Positions 16,266 through 24,564 of a stretch of DNA of 58,087 bases are shown piece after piece. The stretch lies in the NCBI GenBank assembly GCA_023435745.1, contig JAEZMD010000004.1:1-58087 (forward strand), written 5' to 3'. Within the stretch, counting starts at the first letter, position 1; the number at the start of each line of letters is the position of its first letter. Position numbers and translations under genes: made by a program. Source of the stretch: Bacillota bacterium. Its GTDB lineage: Bacteria > Bacillota > Clostridia > Acetivibrionales > DTU013. The notes beneath the pieces were generated by a model that was given only the letters and a program-made list of their open reading frames with translations, did no database searches and was not told the DNA's origin.

Positions 16266-18341
16266 CTATGCAATCGCTGCCCTTTTAAGAATCGCAACTC
16301 CATATGGCCTGAGTGACAGTTGCACCGGATTTGTTTTGCCCGTCAGAAGCTCCTGTGACATATTTGCTCCTATATCCACTGTCTTAATTTCTTCAGAGAA
16401 ATTCATTACAAATATATATTCGCTTATACCATCGGATCTGACCTGAGCTGTAACACCAATAGGAAGCTCAGCGTCGAGCACCTTTTTCAGCTTCAGCTGC
16501 GAGATCAGGCTTGTATAAAAGTCAGATAGAAAGCTTTCATTAAATCTTGAGGCCATATACCAGGCTTTTCCCGCTCCAAAGGAGTTTACGGTCAGCGCCG
16601 GTCTTCCTGCATAAAAATCCTGACTGTATACGCCCAATGTTTGCGCTGTTTCCGCATGAATCAGTTCGCAGAAATCTACCGCCCGGTACTCTCCCTGCAG
16701 ACCGGGTATGCTGGATTCTGTTATTCTAATGCCATTGGTATCCCCTGGATAAAGACTGTCAATTTCCTCGGCCCATATCCCGGTCACCTTGCGCAGAGGT
16801 CCCGGGAAGCCACCCAGGAAGCACAGATCATTTTCATCCACATATCCGGTTGCATAGGTAGTGACAAAGGTGCCCCCATTTTTAACAAAGGTCTCTACCC
16901 GCTCGGCAACACCCGGTCTTACCATGTAAAGCATCGGCGCAATCAACAGCCTGTAATTTGAAAAATCGCAGTCCATATCGATAATATCCACAGGAATGCC
17001 TTTGTTCCAGAATGTCCTGTAATGCTCCATGCAGGTCTGCTCATATTTTTTTCTGTCCTTTGAAAAGCCCTGTGCATCCTCAATCGCCCAGCGATTTTCC
17101 CAATCGTAGATGACTGCTACCTCCGGCCGCACAGTAGTACCCACAATGCCGTCCAGTTTCTTTAATGCTTGCCCGACCTCGGTCACGTCAGCAAAAACCC
17201 GGGTGTGCTCATGCCCGCAGTGATCCACCACAGCCCCATGAAGCTTCTCTGAAGCACCGCGGCTCTTTCTCCACTGGAAGTACTGTACGGTGTCGGAACC
17301 GTGCGCAACCGCCTGCAGCGATGATAACAGATGCATGCCGGGTTTTTTCAGCTTGCAAACCTGCTGCCAGTTCACAAGGCTCGGCGTGCTCTCCATTAGC
17401 ATAAATGGCTTTCCGCTCTTTAATGAACGGTTGATGTCATGAACAAAGGAGATATTTGCCGCCAATTCCCATGTTTTCTGATAATCATTGTGCCACATCG
17501 GATAATTATCCCAGGATACTACATCAACTTCGCTTGCAAATTTCCAGTAATTTAAACCGGGATAAGTTCCCATGAAATTCGTTGTGATCGGGATATCCGG
17601 TGTCAGTTCTCTGAGCGGCTTAATTTCGTTTTTATAAAAATCGATGGTCTGGTCGGTCACAAAACGCTTCCAATCAAGGTTATGCCCGTGTATCTGGTTT
17701 TCACCATGCGGTGAAGGCGATTCCAGTTGTGACCAGTCATTGAACCGATGGCTCCAAAAACCTGTCCACCAGGCGTGATTTAACTGCTTCAAGTCGTTGT
17801 GATACTTTTTACGCAACCAATTGCGGAAGGCTTCCTGGCATAGCTCACAGTGGCACTCACCTCCAAACTCGTTTGAAATATGCCATGCCAAAAGGGCAGG
17901 ATGATCCTTATAGCGCTCCGCCAGCTTGCGGTTGATAATGGCGGCTTTCTCACGGTAGACGGGTGATGTAAAGCAATGGTTGTGCCTCTGCCCGTGAAGG
18001 TTCCTTTGCCTGTTTTCCTGAGCCCTTAGTATTTCCGGATATTTTTGTGACATCCATGCCGGCTTTGCGCCAGTTGGTGTAGCAAGGATGGCATAGATGT
18101 TGTTTTGCGCCAGCTTGTCCATGATCGTATCCAGCCATCCGAACTCAAACCTGCCCTCTTCCGGCTCAAGAGAGGACCAGGAGAAAATGCCCACCGACAT
18201 GACATTGCATCCGGAAAGCTTCATCAGTCTCATATCCTCATCCCAGACCTCCGGCGTATCCATCCACTGATCAGGGTTGTAGTCTCCCCCGTGAAGCATG
18301 GCCGCGCATTTTTTGCTGATTGGGTCATACTTTTGCTTCAT
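16266..18341 (-). CDS. Beta-galactosidase, glycoside hydrolase family 42
   Basis: A 691-residue GH42 beta-galactosidase. The acid/base is E158 in HISNEFGG and the nucleophile is E317 in FMLMESTPS. The zinc-binding cysteines of the family are present as C123, C163, C165 and C168 (ECHCELC). A trimerisation domain (about 400-610) and a small beta C-terminal domain complete it. There is no signal peptide, so it acts in the cytoplasm on imported galactosides such as lactose, galacto-oligosaccharides or arabinogalactan fragments. ATG at 18341 with GGAGG 8 bp before it. No transporter or regulator is adjacent, so it looks monocistronic. Confidence 0.95.
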   Translation of the reverse strand: MKQKYDPISKKCAAMLHGGDYNPDQWMDTPEVWDEDMRLMKLSGCNVMSVGIFSWSSLEPEEGRFEFGWLDTIMDKLAQNNIYAILATPTGAKPAWMSQKYPEILRAQENRQRNLHGQRHNHCFTSPVYREKAAIINRKLAERYKDHPALLAWHISNEFGGECHCELCQEAFRNWLRKKYHNDLKQLNHAWWTGFWSHRFNDWSQLESPSPHGENQIHGHNLDWKRFVTDQTIDFYKNEIKPLRELTPDIPITTNFMGTYPGLNYWKFASEVDVVSWDNYPMWHNDYQKTWELAANISFVHDINRSLKSGKPFMLMESTPSLVNWQQVCKLKKPGMHLLSSLQAVAHGSDTVQYFQWRKSRGASEKLHGAVVDHCGHEHTRVFADVTEVGQALKKLDGIVGTTVRPEVAVIYDWENRWAIEDAQGFSKDRKKYEQTCMEHYRTFWNKGIPVDIIDMDCDFSNYRLLIAPMLYMVRPGVAERVETFVKNGGTFVTTYATGYVDENDLCFLGGFPGPLRKVTGIWAEEIDSLYPGDTNGIRITESSIPGLQGEYRAVDFCELIHAETAQTLGVYSQDFYAGRPALTVNSFGAGKAWYMASRFNESFLSDFYTSLISQLKLKKVLDAELPIGVTAQVRSDGISEYIFVMNFSEEIKTVDIGANMSQELLTGKTNPVQLSLRPYGVAILKRAAIA

Positions 18342-18509
18342 ATCTTAATCCTCCATTTTTAAATAATATCTTATTAATAAATATTTCCATATACATTTTA
18401 CCATACCGGATATCTGTCTGCACGCTGAAAACTTATATTCTATGTTTTGTTCAGAGCTCCCCTATGGAATTATTTTCAATGCAAAGCTGATGAATATTTT
18501 ATGTATATG

Positions 18510-18538
18510 TTGCATATTTATTCATAAATGTGTATAAT
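18510..18538 (+). promoter_or_regulatory. Sigma-A promoter for the transglutaminase/argD operon
   Basis: TTGCAT (18510-18515), a 17-bp spacer, and consensus TATAAT (18533-18538). The palindrome ATATG-TTG-CATAT (18505-18517) covers the -35, and ATGAATA (18490-18496) / TATTCAT (18519-18525) flank it, so a repressor site is possible. Confidence 0.55.
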
Positions 18539-18567
18539 TATGCTCAGTACAGGGAGGTGAGCTGCCT

Positions 18568-19212
18568 ATGCTTCAACTCGAAACGAATGATATGGCACAG
18601 TATCTGGAGTCTTCAGAGATTATTGACTTTTATAATGACCTTATTCAGACAGAGATGAAGAGGCTGAAGAACACTGCGCCACATTTGATAAATAGTATAG
18701 CTCCTGAGGGCAAAGGTCTGGAATACATCAGAAAAGCTTATGAATATGTGAGAGATACGTTTGCTCATTCATTTGATCTGATGAATTCCGGCAGACAAGT
18801 ATTGCAAGTTTCATGTACCGCCTCGGATGTGATCCGTAACGGACACGGACTATGTTATGCAAAATCCCACCTCTTGGCTGCTATACTGAGATGTTCAGGT
18901 ATACCAACGGGTTTTTGCTATCAGACGCTGACATTGTCCGATGAAGATCCAAAATTAATACTTCATGCTGTGAATGCCGTGTACATAAGCCATTTAGAAA
19001 AGTGGATCCGTCTGGACGCCAGAGGAAATAGAAAAGGCATAAACGCGCAGTTCTCCGTCGGTGAAGAAATACTTGCATTCTCTGTCAGAGCAGAGTTAGG
19101 CGAATCAGATGGAACTATGATCTATGCTAGACCGTCCGAAAATGTGATTTCTGCGCTGAAAAACTCAAAAACCCTGACTGAACTGTTATACAATCTGCCG
19201 AAGGAGGTATAG
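18568..19212 (+). CDS. Transglutaminase-like (papain-fold) protein
   Basis: A 214-residue cytoplasmic protein with the transglutaminase-like triad: Cys96 in GHGLCYAKS, His133 in LHAVNAVYI and Asp150 in WIRLDARG. Members include peptidases, amidases and transglutaminases; the activity here is unknown. ATG at 18568; GGAGG sits about 10 bp upstream, slightly far. Its stop is only 3 nt from the next gene, and the ribosome binding site of that gene lies in its last codons, so the two products are probably made together. The link with an ArgD-type aminotransferase hints at handling an amide or peptide of a diamino acid, but this is inference. Confidence 0.85.
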   Translation: MLQLETNDMAQYLESSEIIDFYNDLIQTEMKRLKNTAPHLINSIAPEGKGLEYIRKAYEYVRDTFAHSFDLMNSGRQVLQVSCTASDVIRNGHGLCYAKSHLLAAILRCSGIPTGFCYQTLTLSDEDPKLILHAVNAVYISHLEKWIRLDARGNRKGINAQFSVGEEILAFSVRAELGESDGTMIYARPSENVISALKNSKTLTELLYNLPKEV

Positions 19213-19215
19213 ACA

Positions 19216-20421
19216 ATGAGCAATCCATACACTAATCATTTGCTGGAGCAGGCCCGGCAGGACATCTTATTCACAGCAGTGAGGCCTGATATTGTTATGG
19301 AAAAAGGAAAGGGAATGTACCTGTGGGATACGGACGGCAAAAAGTACCTTGACTTTATCGGCGGTTGGGCAGTGAACTGCCTGGGGCACAGTCCTGATGC
19401 AGTTGCACTGGCATTGTCTGAGCAGGCTGCCAGGCTGGTCAACGCCAGTCCGACCTTTTATAACGTACCGATGCTTCAACTGGCAAAGCTGCTCACAGAT
19501 CATTCCTGCTTTAATCGGGTGTTTTTCACCAGCACAGGCGCCGAAGCCAACGAAGGAGCGATCAAGCTGGCCAGGAAATACGGCGCGAAGCAGCTTGACG
19601 GCGCATTTGAGATCATAACGACAAACGGCGGCTTTCATGGGCGTACCCTTGCTACGATGTCCGCCACCGGTAAAAAACATTGGGAAACGCTGTTTGAGCC
19701 AAAGGTTCCTGGATTTATCCATGTTCCTTTTAATGATATTGATGTAGCAGCCGCCGCAGTCAATCCCGGCACCTGCGCCATCATGCTTGAGCCGGTACAG
19801 GGCGAGGGCGGTGTAAATGTAGCCGAAGAAGCATATATTAAGGCGCTGCGAAGGCTTTGTACCGATAAAAATATTCTTTTGATCTTTGACGAAGTACAGA
19901 CCGGTTTTGGCCGGATCGGCAAGCTGTTTGCCTATGAGCACTATGGGATCGAGCCGGATATCATGACTCTGGCAAAGGGAATCGGCGGAGGCTTTCCATT
20001 GGGCGCCATGCTGACAAAGGAAAAATTTAATCTGTTTGATGCCGGAGATCAGGGAGGCACCTATACCGGACAGCCTCTGGCCATGGCTGTCGGTCTTGCT
20101 GTTATAAAGGAGCTCCTGCAAAAGCAGCTTCCGCAAAGAGCAGCCATCATGGGAGATTACCTTAAAGAGCGGCTGAAGGAGCTGGCTGAGGATTATCCCA
20201 TTACAAATATCAGAGGTATTGGACTGCTGATTGCGTTTGATATGGCTGAGCCTATCGGAAAGGACATTGTTTCAGAATGCCTGAAGGACGGGCTGATCCT
20301 GAATTCCCCGCAACCTTCTTCTATTCGCTTTATGCCTCCTCTGATCGTGACAAAGCATGATATTGATGCCATGCTTGAAATATTGAGCGGGGTTCTGCGC
20401 CGTTGCCCCTCTATTCAATAG
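19216..20421 (+). CDS. argD: Class III aminotransferase, acetylornithine type
   Basis: PLP-dependent class III aminotransferase of 401 residues. The PLP lysine is K254 (TLAKGIGGGFPLGA), the cofactor-binding acid is in LIFDEVQTGFGR, and the phosphate-binding segment is STGAEANEGAIKLAR. Length and sequence style match acetylornithine/succinylornithine aminotransferases, which act in arginine synthesis. No other arg gene is nearby, so it may instead use another omega-amino acid. GGAGG sits inside the previous gene, and translation is probably coupled. The 3' end overlaps the convergent DUF3048 gene by 11 bp. Confidence 0.88.
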   Translation: MSNPYTNHLLEQARQDILFTAVRPDIVMEKGKGMYLWDTDGKKYLDFIGGWAVNCLGHSPDAVALALSEQAARLVNASPTFYNVPMLQLAKLLTDHSCFNRVFFTSTGAEANEGAIKLARKYGAKQLDGAFEIITTNGGFHGRTLATMSATGKKHWETLFEPKVPGFIHVPFNDIDVAAAAVNPGTCAIMLEPVQGEGGVNVAEEAYIKALRRLCTDKNILLIFDEVQTGFGRIGKLFAYEHYGIEPDIMTLAKGIGGGFPLGAMLTKEKFNLFDAGDQGGTYTGQPLAMAVGLAVIKELLQKQLPQRAAIMGDYLKERLKELAEDYPITNIRGIGLLIAFDMAEPIGKDIVSECLKDGLILNSPQPSSIRFMPPLIVTKHDIDAMLEILSGVLRRCPSIQ

Positions 20422-21484
20422 TCACCTTTGCATTCACGGGCATGATCTGTATCCATGTCTGGCCACGGTTTAGAAGTATCGGGTTGCCTGCCTCATCCGA
20501 GTACTTCGTCTGCGCTCTTCTGGACTCCTTGGACCATTTCAGATCGATCGCCATGCCGTTGGTAATAAAATAACCCTTTCCGGAGCCGATAGTGTTCATC
20601 TCCTGACGGCCGGCCGAATCACCCTTTATGTCATAATTGGGTACAAACTGAACTATGATATTCTTAGCTTCCAGCTGCTTTTCCGAGACTCTCTCCATAT
20701 GCTCCTTGCCGTAGCGAAAGCGCTTGTAAAGGCCTGTAGTGCTGTCATATTCATATTTTGAGGTCATCGATGGATACTTCAGCGTAACCACCGATGCACT
20801 CTTCCCTGTCGCTGGTGTTGCGTTCGTCGAATTGTATGTAAACGGAAACTCCACAGCGGCAGTTTCATTGAATTTCTTTTTCAGAGCGTACGCCTTAAGC
20901 TTTTCCATCGAAGTGTAGGAATCCTGCCAATTTCCCCTGTCCTTCGTCAGATCCCAAAAAACATCCGGTCCTAAATACAGCCCATCGATCTCATTGATCT
21001 TAAATTTTGGAATATCTCTTCCTGCCTGGGGACTTCCGCCGTAATGTACATAGATAGCGTCGTATTCCATGCTGTAATCAAGGAAATAATCTCTGGCGCT
21101 TCTGACAGGCCCGATCATTTCAGGCTCTGTGCCCCAAAAAACAGGCATCAGTCTGGTAAGACCGCCTTCGACAATTACCTCATAAACGATTTGCGCCTGG
21201 TTCAATCCTCCCTGAGGTAATACTCTAGTACCCTCATTGTCAATCATGACTGCGAACGGCCTTATACCGGTCTTTTGAGTAGAATAGTCGTCCTCGATGG
21301 GCTTGACCGTCTCCTCTGTTTCCTCCGATTCCGATGTCACTTCCTGTGTTGTTGCAGGCTCCGGGATGACAATCTCCTCAGCCACAACCGGTTGGGCTTC
21401 CCCCTCAATCTTTTCATATCCACAGCCTGCAAAAAATGCGGTCAGCAGACTCAGCACCAAAAATATCAGAACTCTTTTACGCAT
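20411..21484 (-). CDS. DUF3048 (YerB-like) lipoprotein
   Basis: A 357-residue lipoprotein. The signal peptide ends in the lipobox FFAGC (Cys21), followed by a Glu/Thr/Pro-rich linker to about residue 70. The DUF3048 domain has its usual marks (RPFAVMIDNEGTR, YEVIVEGGLTRLMPVFW, GPVRSARDYFLDY) and a C-terminal domain ending RGQTWIQIMP. The function of the family is not known; members are cell-surface proteins of Firmicutes. ATG at 21484 with GGAGG 6 bp upstream. It converges on and overlaps the aminotransferase by 11 bp, with no terminator between. Confidence 0.93.
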   Translation of the reverse strand: MRKRVLIFLVLSLLTAFFAGCGYEKIEGEAQPVVAEEIVIPEPATTQEVTSESEETEETVKPIEDDYSTQKTGIRPFAVMIDNEGTRVLPQGGLNQAQIVYEVIVEGGLTRLMPVFWGTEPEMIGPVRSARDYFLDYSMEYDAIYVHYGGSPQAGRDIPKFKINEIDGLYLGPDVFWDLTKDRGNWQDSYTSMEKLKAYALKKKFNETAAVEFPFTYNSTNATPATGKSASVVTLKYPSMTSKYEYDSTTGLYKRFRYGKEHMERVSEKQLEAKNIIVQFVPNYDIKGDSAGRQEMNTIGSGKGYFITNGMAIDLKWSKESRRAQTKYSDEAGNPILLNRGQTWIQIMPVNAKVTIE

Positions 21485-21608
21485 GGAAGCTCCTCCTGTG
21501 TATAAGCCATGAAAAATAAGCTGTATAAGAACTTTACTACTTTTAATATTATATAATTCTAGTAAACTGCCTGAAATCCTTTATGGGGAATATAAAAATA
21601 ATTATATC

Positions 21609-21637
21609 TTGGAGAAATGCATGAATACAGATATAAT
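21609..21637 (+). promoter_or_regulatory. Promoter for the PilZ gene
   Basis: TTGGAG (21609-21614), a 17-bp spacer, and TATAAT (21632-21637). Transcription should start near 21644, about 55 bp before the ATG. Confidence 0.5.
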
Positions 21638-21699
21638 AGAAGGGAGTTATTTTATTGTAGTAAATAAGGCTTGATATGTATTTAACGGGAGCAGCCATT

Positions 21700-22362
21700 A
21701 TGAACCCAATGGAAATCAGTTTAGGCACAAGACTGGAACTGGAACTATTCGACGTTAGTGGAGAAAAATTGGGCAGCACTTATGTCAGTCAACTGCTTGA
21801 GCATCAGGACGATACTCTGCTTATTATATCAGCGCCTATATATGAAGCCCGGCTTGTATATGTACCGGACGATATGATTATCCGTTTAACATTTATTCAT
21901 AGCAGACAAGGGCTGCTCGGATTTACCGCGAGGGTTAAGTCAAAGGAATTTCGGGGTAAAGTTGCCGTGATGCTTATCGAACCTGAAGGCGAAATCGAGA
22001 AGATCCAGCGCAGAATGAATTTCAGACTGGATATTGTTTTAGATGTGCTGATGTGGCTTCCCGATACAGATAAAAAAAATCCTGTCAAGGCCTGTACCAA
22101 AAATATCAGCGGGTCCGGACTTTGCGTCATTTCTGAGACCGATATCCCAAAGAACACAGAACTAAAGCTCGAACTTGAACTGTCGGCGGAGATGAGCATC
22201 AGCGCCAAATGTCTCCTCGTAAGAGGCTGTCCGGCAGAACTTAGAAAGGGCAAGGGTTTTGAACTTGGCATGCACTTTACGGAGATCTCCAAAAAGAGCC
22301 AGGATGCCCTGATAAAGTTCATCTTTCACCAGCAGAGGATACTGATAAAAAAGGAAAAGTAA
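21700..22362 (+). CDS. PilZ-domain c-di-GMP-binding protein, YcgR-like
   Basis: A 220-residue cytoplasmic protein with an N-terminal YcgR/PilZN-type barrel (about 1-95) and a C-terminal PilZ domain. The c-di-GMP motifs are R105xxxR109 (RMNFR) and N135-x-S137-xx-G140 (NISGSG). YcgR-type proteins slow flagellar motors or regulate other outputs when c-di-GMP is high. The ATG at 21700 follows GGAG by 8 nt; an in-frame ATG at 21676 with a weaker AAGG would add 8 residues. Monocistronic, with its own promoter and terminator. No flagellar gene is in the window apart from the distant CheX. Confidence 0.9.
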   Translation: MNPMEISLGTRLELELFDVSGEKLGSTYVSQLLEHQDDTLLIISAPIYEARLVYVPDDMIIRLTFIHSRQGLLGFTARVKSKEFRGKVAVMLIEPEGEIEKIQRRMNFRLDIVLDVLMWLPDTDKKNPVKACTKNISGSGLCVISETDIPKNTELKLELELSAEMSISAKCLLVRGCPAELRKGKGFELGMHFTEISKKSQDALIKFIFHQQRILIKKEK

Positions 22363-22398
22363 AATCCCGAGGGCATTCTTTCAAAAGCCCTCGGGATT
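22363..22398. terminator. Terminator between PilZ and DUF1292 genes
   Basis: 12-bp perfect stem AATCCCGAGGGC (22363-22374) / GCCCTCGGGATT (22387-22398) with a 12-nt loop. A/T-rich flanks on both sides suit the two convergent genes. Confidence 0.85.
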
Positions 22399-22410
22399 GT
22401 TTACGAGTTA

Positions 22411-22473
22411 TACTCAATCTTCTTCGTATAATACTCAGACTTCTTCGATTGATGCTCAGTCTTCCTCAGTTCC
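22411..22473. repeat. 21-bp repeat spanning the DUF1292 stop codon
   Basis: Three degenerate 21-bp units, starting TACTCAATCTTCTTCG at 22411, TACTCAGACTTCTTCG at 22432 and TGCTCAGTCTTCC at 22453. On the minus strand each holds GAAGA followed by TGAG. The stop codon of the gene (22456-22458) lies in the last unit and the other two units repeat the stop triplet in frame beyond it. Confidence 0.7.
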
Positions 22474-22749
22474 AAATTCCTCTTCCATTCTGCTCTGAAA
22501 TTCGTTGAAGACCTCTTCCAGTTCGTCATCATCGTCTATCGTAACAAATGAATCTTCCCCATCTTCATTGTGCTCAACCTTCAGTATGATAACCTCCTCG
22601 TCCTCCGAATCCTCATCCTCTTCTTCCTCCAGAGGAGCCAGAACAACATATTCGTTATCATTCATATTAATTGTATCAATGTGTTCAAATTCGACTTCAT
22701 CGCCATTTTCATCCACCAATATAACAATATCATCTCTTTCGTCTTCCAT
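22456..22749 (-). CDS. DUF1292 family acidic protein (YrzB-like)
   Basis: A 97-residue, very acidic protein of the DUF1292 family (Bacillus YrzB), with VILVDENGDEVEFEHIDTI near the start and a Glu/Asp-rich middle. Its function is unknown. ATG at 22749 with GGGAGG 7 bp upstream. It follows ruvX by 38 bp on the same strand. In many Firmicutes the order is ireB-ruvX-DUF1292; here an aldo/keto reductase has come between ireB and ruvX. The C-terminal few residues fall in a 21-bp repeat. Confidence 0.9.
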   Translation of the reverse strand: MEDERDDIVILVDENGDEVEFEHIDTINMNDNEYVVLAPLEEEEDEDSEDEEVIILKVEHNEDGEDSFVTIDDDDELEEVFNEFQSRMEEEFGTEED

Positions 22750-22787
22750 AAAAAAACCTCCCTTCCTTTGTCATAAATACCATACCC

Positions 22788-23204
22788 TTATTTTGCCCTA
22801 CTGTCAAGATATCCCTGCAATATTAATACAGCCGCAATCCTGTCGACTGAACCTTTCTTTTTTGAGGTCTTCATCCCCACCTCATGCATGATTCGGTTGG
22901 CGGCCACCGTTGTCAGCCGTTCATCCCAACTGACCACTTCAATCCCCGTCATGTCCGAAAGAAGCTTTCCGAAAGCCATCGCCTTTTCTCCGCTGGGACC
23001 AATCGTTCCGTTCATATTCCTGGGAAGTCCGATAACAAATTTCTCTGCCTGATATTGCACGGCAAGCTGCTTTATTTTTTCCGCGGGTTTTTCCATCGAA
23101 CCCTTCCATGAAATCGTCTCAAGTCCCTGTGCCGTCCATCCCATCGGATCGCTTACAGCGACCCCAATTCTACTGTCCCCAAAATCTATGCCCATTATTC
23201 GCAT
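22788..23204 (-). CDS. ruvX: RuvX/YqgF Holliday-junction resolvase-like protein
   Basis: A 138-residue RNase H-fold protein of the YqgF/RuvX family, implicated in pre-16S rRNA 5' processing and as a possible Holliday-junction resolvase. The metal-binding acids lie in MGIDFGDSRIGVAVSD, in WDERLTT and in the final SVDRIAAVLILQ. ATG at 23204 with GGGAGG 5 bp upstream. It lies 18 bp downstream of the aldo/keto reductase gene and 38 bp before the DUF1292 gene, all on the minus strand, so the three are probably one transcript. Confidence 0.93.
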   Translation of the reverse strand: MRIMGIDFGDSRIGVAVSDPMGWTAQGLETISWKGSMEKPAEKIKQLAVQYQAEKFVIGLPRNMNGTIGPSGEKAMAFGKLLSDMTGIEVVSWDERLTTVAANRIMHEVGMKTSKKKGSVDRIAAVLILQGYLDSRAK

Positions 23205-23222
23205 AAAAACCTCCCAAAAGCA

Positions 23223-24170
23223 TCAGCATATCTTAATGGCAAACTGCGGGCATACACTGCCGCAGTAACCGCATAAAACACATTTGTTCCTGTCGCCTGT
23301 AACTTTCCCATCAACCATTGACAGCGCGCCCTGCCCACAGCGCTCAATACACTTTCCGCAGGATTCGCACCAATAATCGATATGGAGGTGCTTTCCTCTG
23401 ATGGCTGCCGATTCTTTCAGCCTTTCCGGAATCTCTTGGCCTTCAAACCGGAGAACATTCATCTCCACCTCGTCAATATTCTGCATACCTATGGCGATGG
23501 AATGAACAAATGGCAAATCCAACACAAAGTCCATACACTCCTCATAAGAATGAAGCAGATTACCGCCTCCCAGTGGTTTCATGCTGTAAACGCCTTTGCC
23601 ACATTCCCATGCTTGGCTGACAGCTTCCAGCATATCGTCAATGGTACCGTCACCGATACCAATCCCCGATTTGTTCACCAAAGGATGGACCACATCAATT
23701 TCAGGCATTTCACAAATTGCCCTGACAACCTCAACATTGTGGGTCGATACTCCAACGGCCTTTATCCTGCCCTTTTCGCGCTCGTTGAGATAGAATTCCA
23801 GCGCCTCGCGGTGTCCACGCAGAGTCAACCTGCTCTCCTGTTCATGCATCATGAAAATATCCAGCACATCCGCATCCAGCCCGCTCCTGGCCTTCTCAAT
23901 GCTTTTTGCGGCATCCTCGGCATTCCACGCATAGGACTTTGTCGCAATCACCGGCCTTTTATCCCATCCCTTCAGTGCTTCCCTGATGTGGTCGTAGGTT
24001 CCGTAGAGCTCAGCCGTATCAATAAAGCTGACCCCTCGCTCTAACGCCGCCCTGATGACCCGTGCGCCTTCCTCCGGCTTCAGGTTGACCTGCAGGGGAC
24101 CAATGATCAGTGCCCCGAAACACATCCGTGATACTGTTATTCCTGTTTTCCCAAGCTCTGTATATTGCAT
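23223..24170 (-). CDS. Aldo/keto reductase with C-terminal ferredoxin domain
   Basis: A 315-residue protein. The aldo/keto reductase barrel has the usual catalytic set: Asp and Tyr in FIDTAELYGTYD, Lys in VIATKSY and His in FMMHEQE. The last 45 residues add two cysteine clusters typical of a 2[4Fe-4S] ferredoxin domain (CESCGKCIERCGQG and CVLCGYCGSVCPQ). Such fusions are common in anaerobes and presumably pass electrons between ferredoxin or flavin partners and a carbonyl; the substrate is unknown. ATG at 24170 with GAGG 4 bp upstream. It stands upstream of ruvX and after the ireB terminator. Confidence 0.92.
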   Translation of the reverse strand: MQYTELGKTGITVSRMCFGALIIGPLQVNLKPEEGARVIRAALERGVSFIDTAELYGTYDHIREALKGWDKRPVIATKSYAWNAEDAAKSIEKARSGLDADVLDIFMMHEQESRLTLRGHREALEFYLNEREKGRIKAVGVSTHNVEVVRAICEMPEIDVVHPLVNKSGIGIGDGTIDDMLEAVSQAWECGKGVYSMKPLGGGNLLHSYEECMDFVLDLPFVHSIAIGMQNIDEVEMNVLRFEGQEIPERLKESAAIRGKHLHIDYWCESCGKCIERCGQGALSMVDGKVTGDRNKCVLCGYCGSVCPQFAIKIC

Positions 24171-24207
24171 ACGTCCTCAAACCCGTCAATATTTAAAGTT
24201 AATAATA

Positions 24208-24230
24208 AACCCCGAACACTTGTCGGGGTT
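24208..24230 (-). terminator. Terminator after ireB
   Basis: 8-bp stem AACCCCGA (24208-24215) / TCGGGGTT (24223-24230) with a 7-nt loop. In the minus direction it is followed by TTATTATT. It separates ireB from the aldo/keto reductase. Confidence 0.7.
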
Positions 24231-24234
24231 GCTT

Positions 24235-24489
24235 TCATTTTTTATTCTCCAGATAGAACCTTACAAGCTCCTCAAGTAATTCATCCCGTTCGAGCCTTCG
24301 GATAACGCTCCTTGCATTTTGGTGGTTGGTAATGTAAGTCGGATCCCCTGAAAGGATATAGCCGACGAGTTGATTGATCGGATTGTATCCCTTCTCCTTC
24401 AATGCCTCGTATACGGTAAACAGTATATCCCGGGCTTCGTTCTCCCTGTCCTTGTCCATCTTGAACATCATGGTTCCGCTGTTAGCCAT
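24235..24489 (-). CDS. ireB: IreB-family regulatory phosphoprotein (UPF0297)
   Basis: An 84-residue protein of the UPF0297/DUF965 family. Enterococcal IreB is phosphorylated by the IreK Ser/Thr kinase and moderates cephalosporin resistance. The sequence is typical (RDILFTVYEALKEKGYNPINQLVGYILSGDPTYI), and the N-terminal NSGTMMFK holds the likely Thr target. The ATG at 24489 follows GGGAG by about 10 nt. In many genomes it lies between alaS and ruvX; here mtaB is upstream and the reductase follows. Confidence 0.92.
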   Translation of the reverse strand: MANSGTMMFKMDKDRENEARDILFTVYEALKEKGYNPINQLVGYILSGDPTYITNHQNARSVIRRLERDELLEELVRFYLENKK

Positions 24490-24564
24490 TATCAACACTC
24501 TCCCGCCTGTAAGCACACTTCAGAATATTTCAACCATCTACAAAACACATGTTTGATATAAATA

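Noticed and set aside
19267..20136. 289-codon open frame on the minus strand opposite the ArgD-type gene
   Set aside because: The plus-strand aminotransferase has all catalytic motifs; the antisense frame is a codon-bias shadow.
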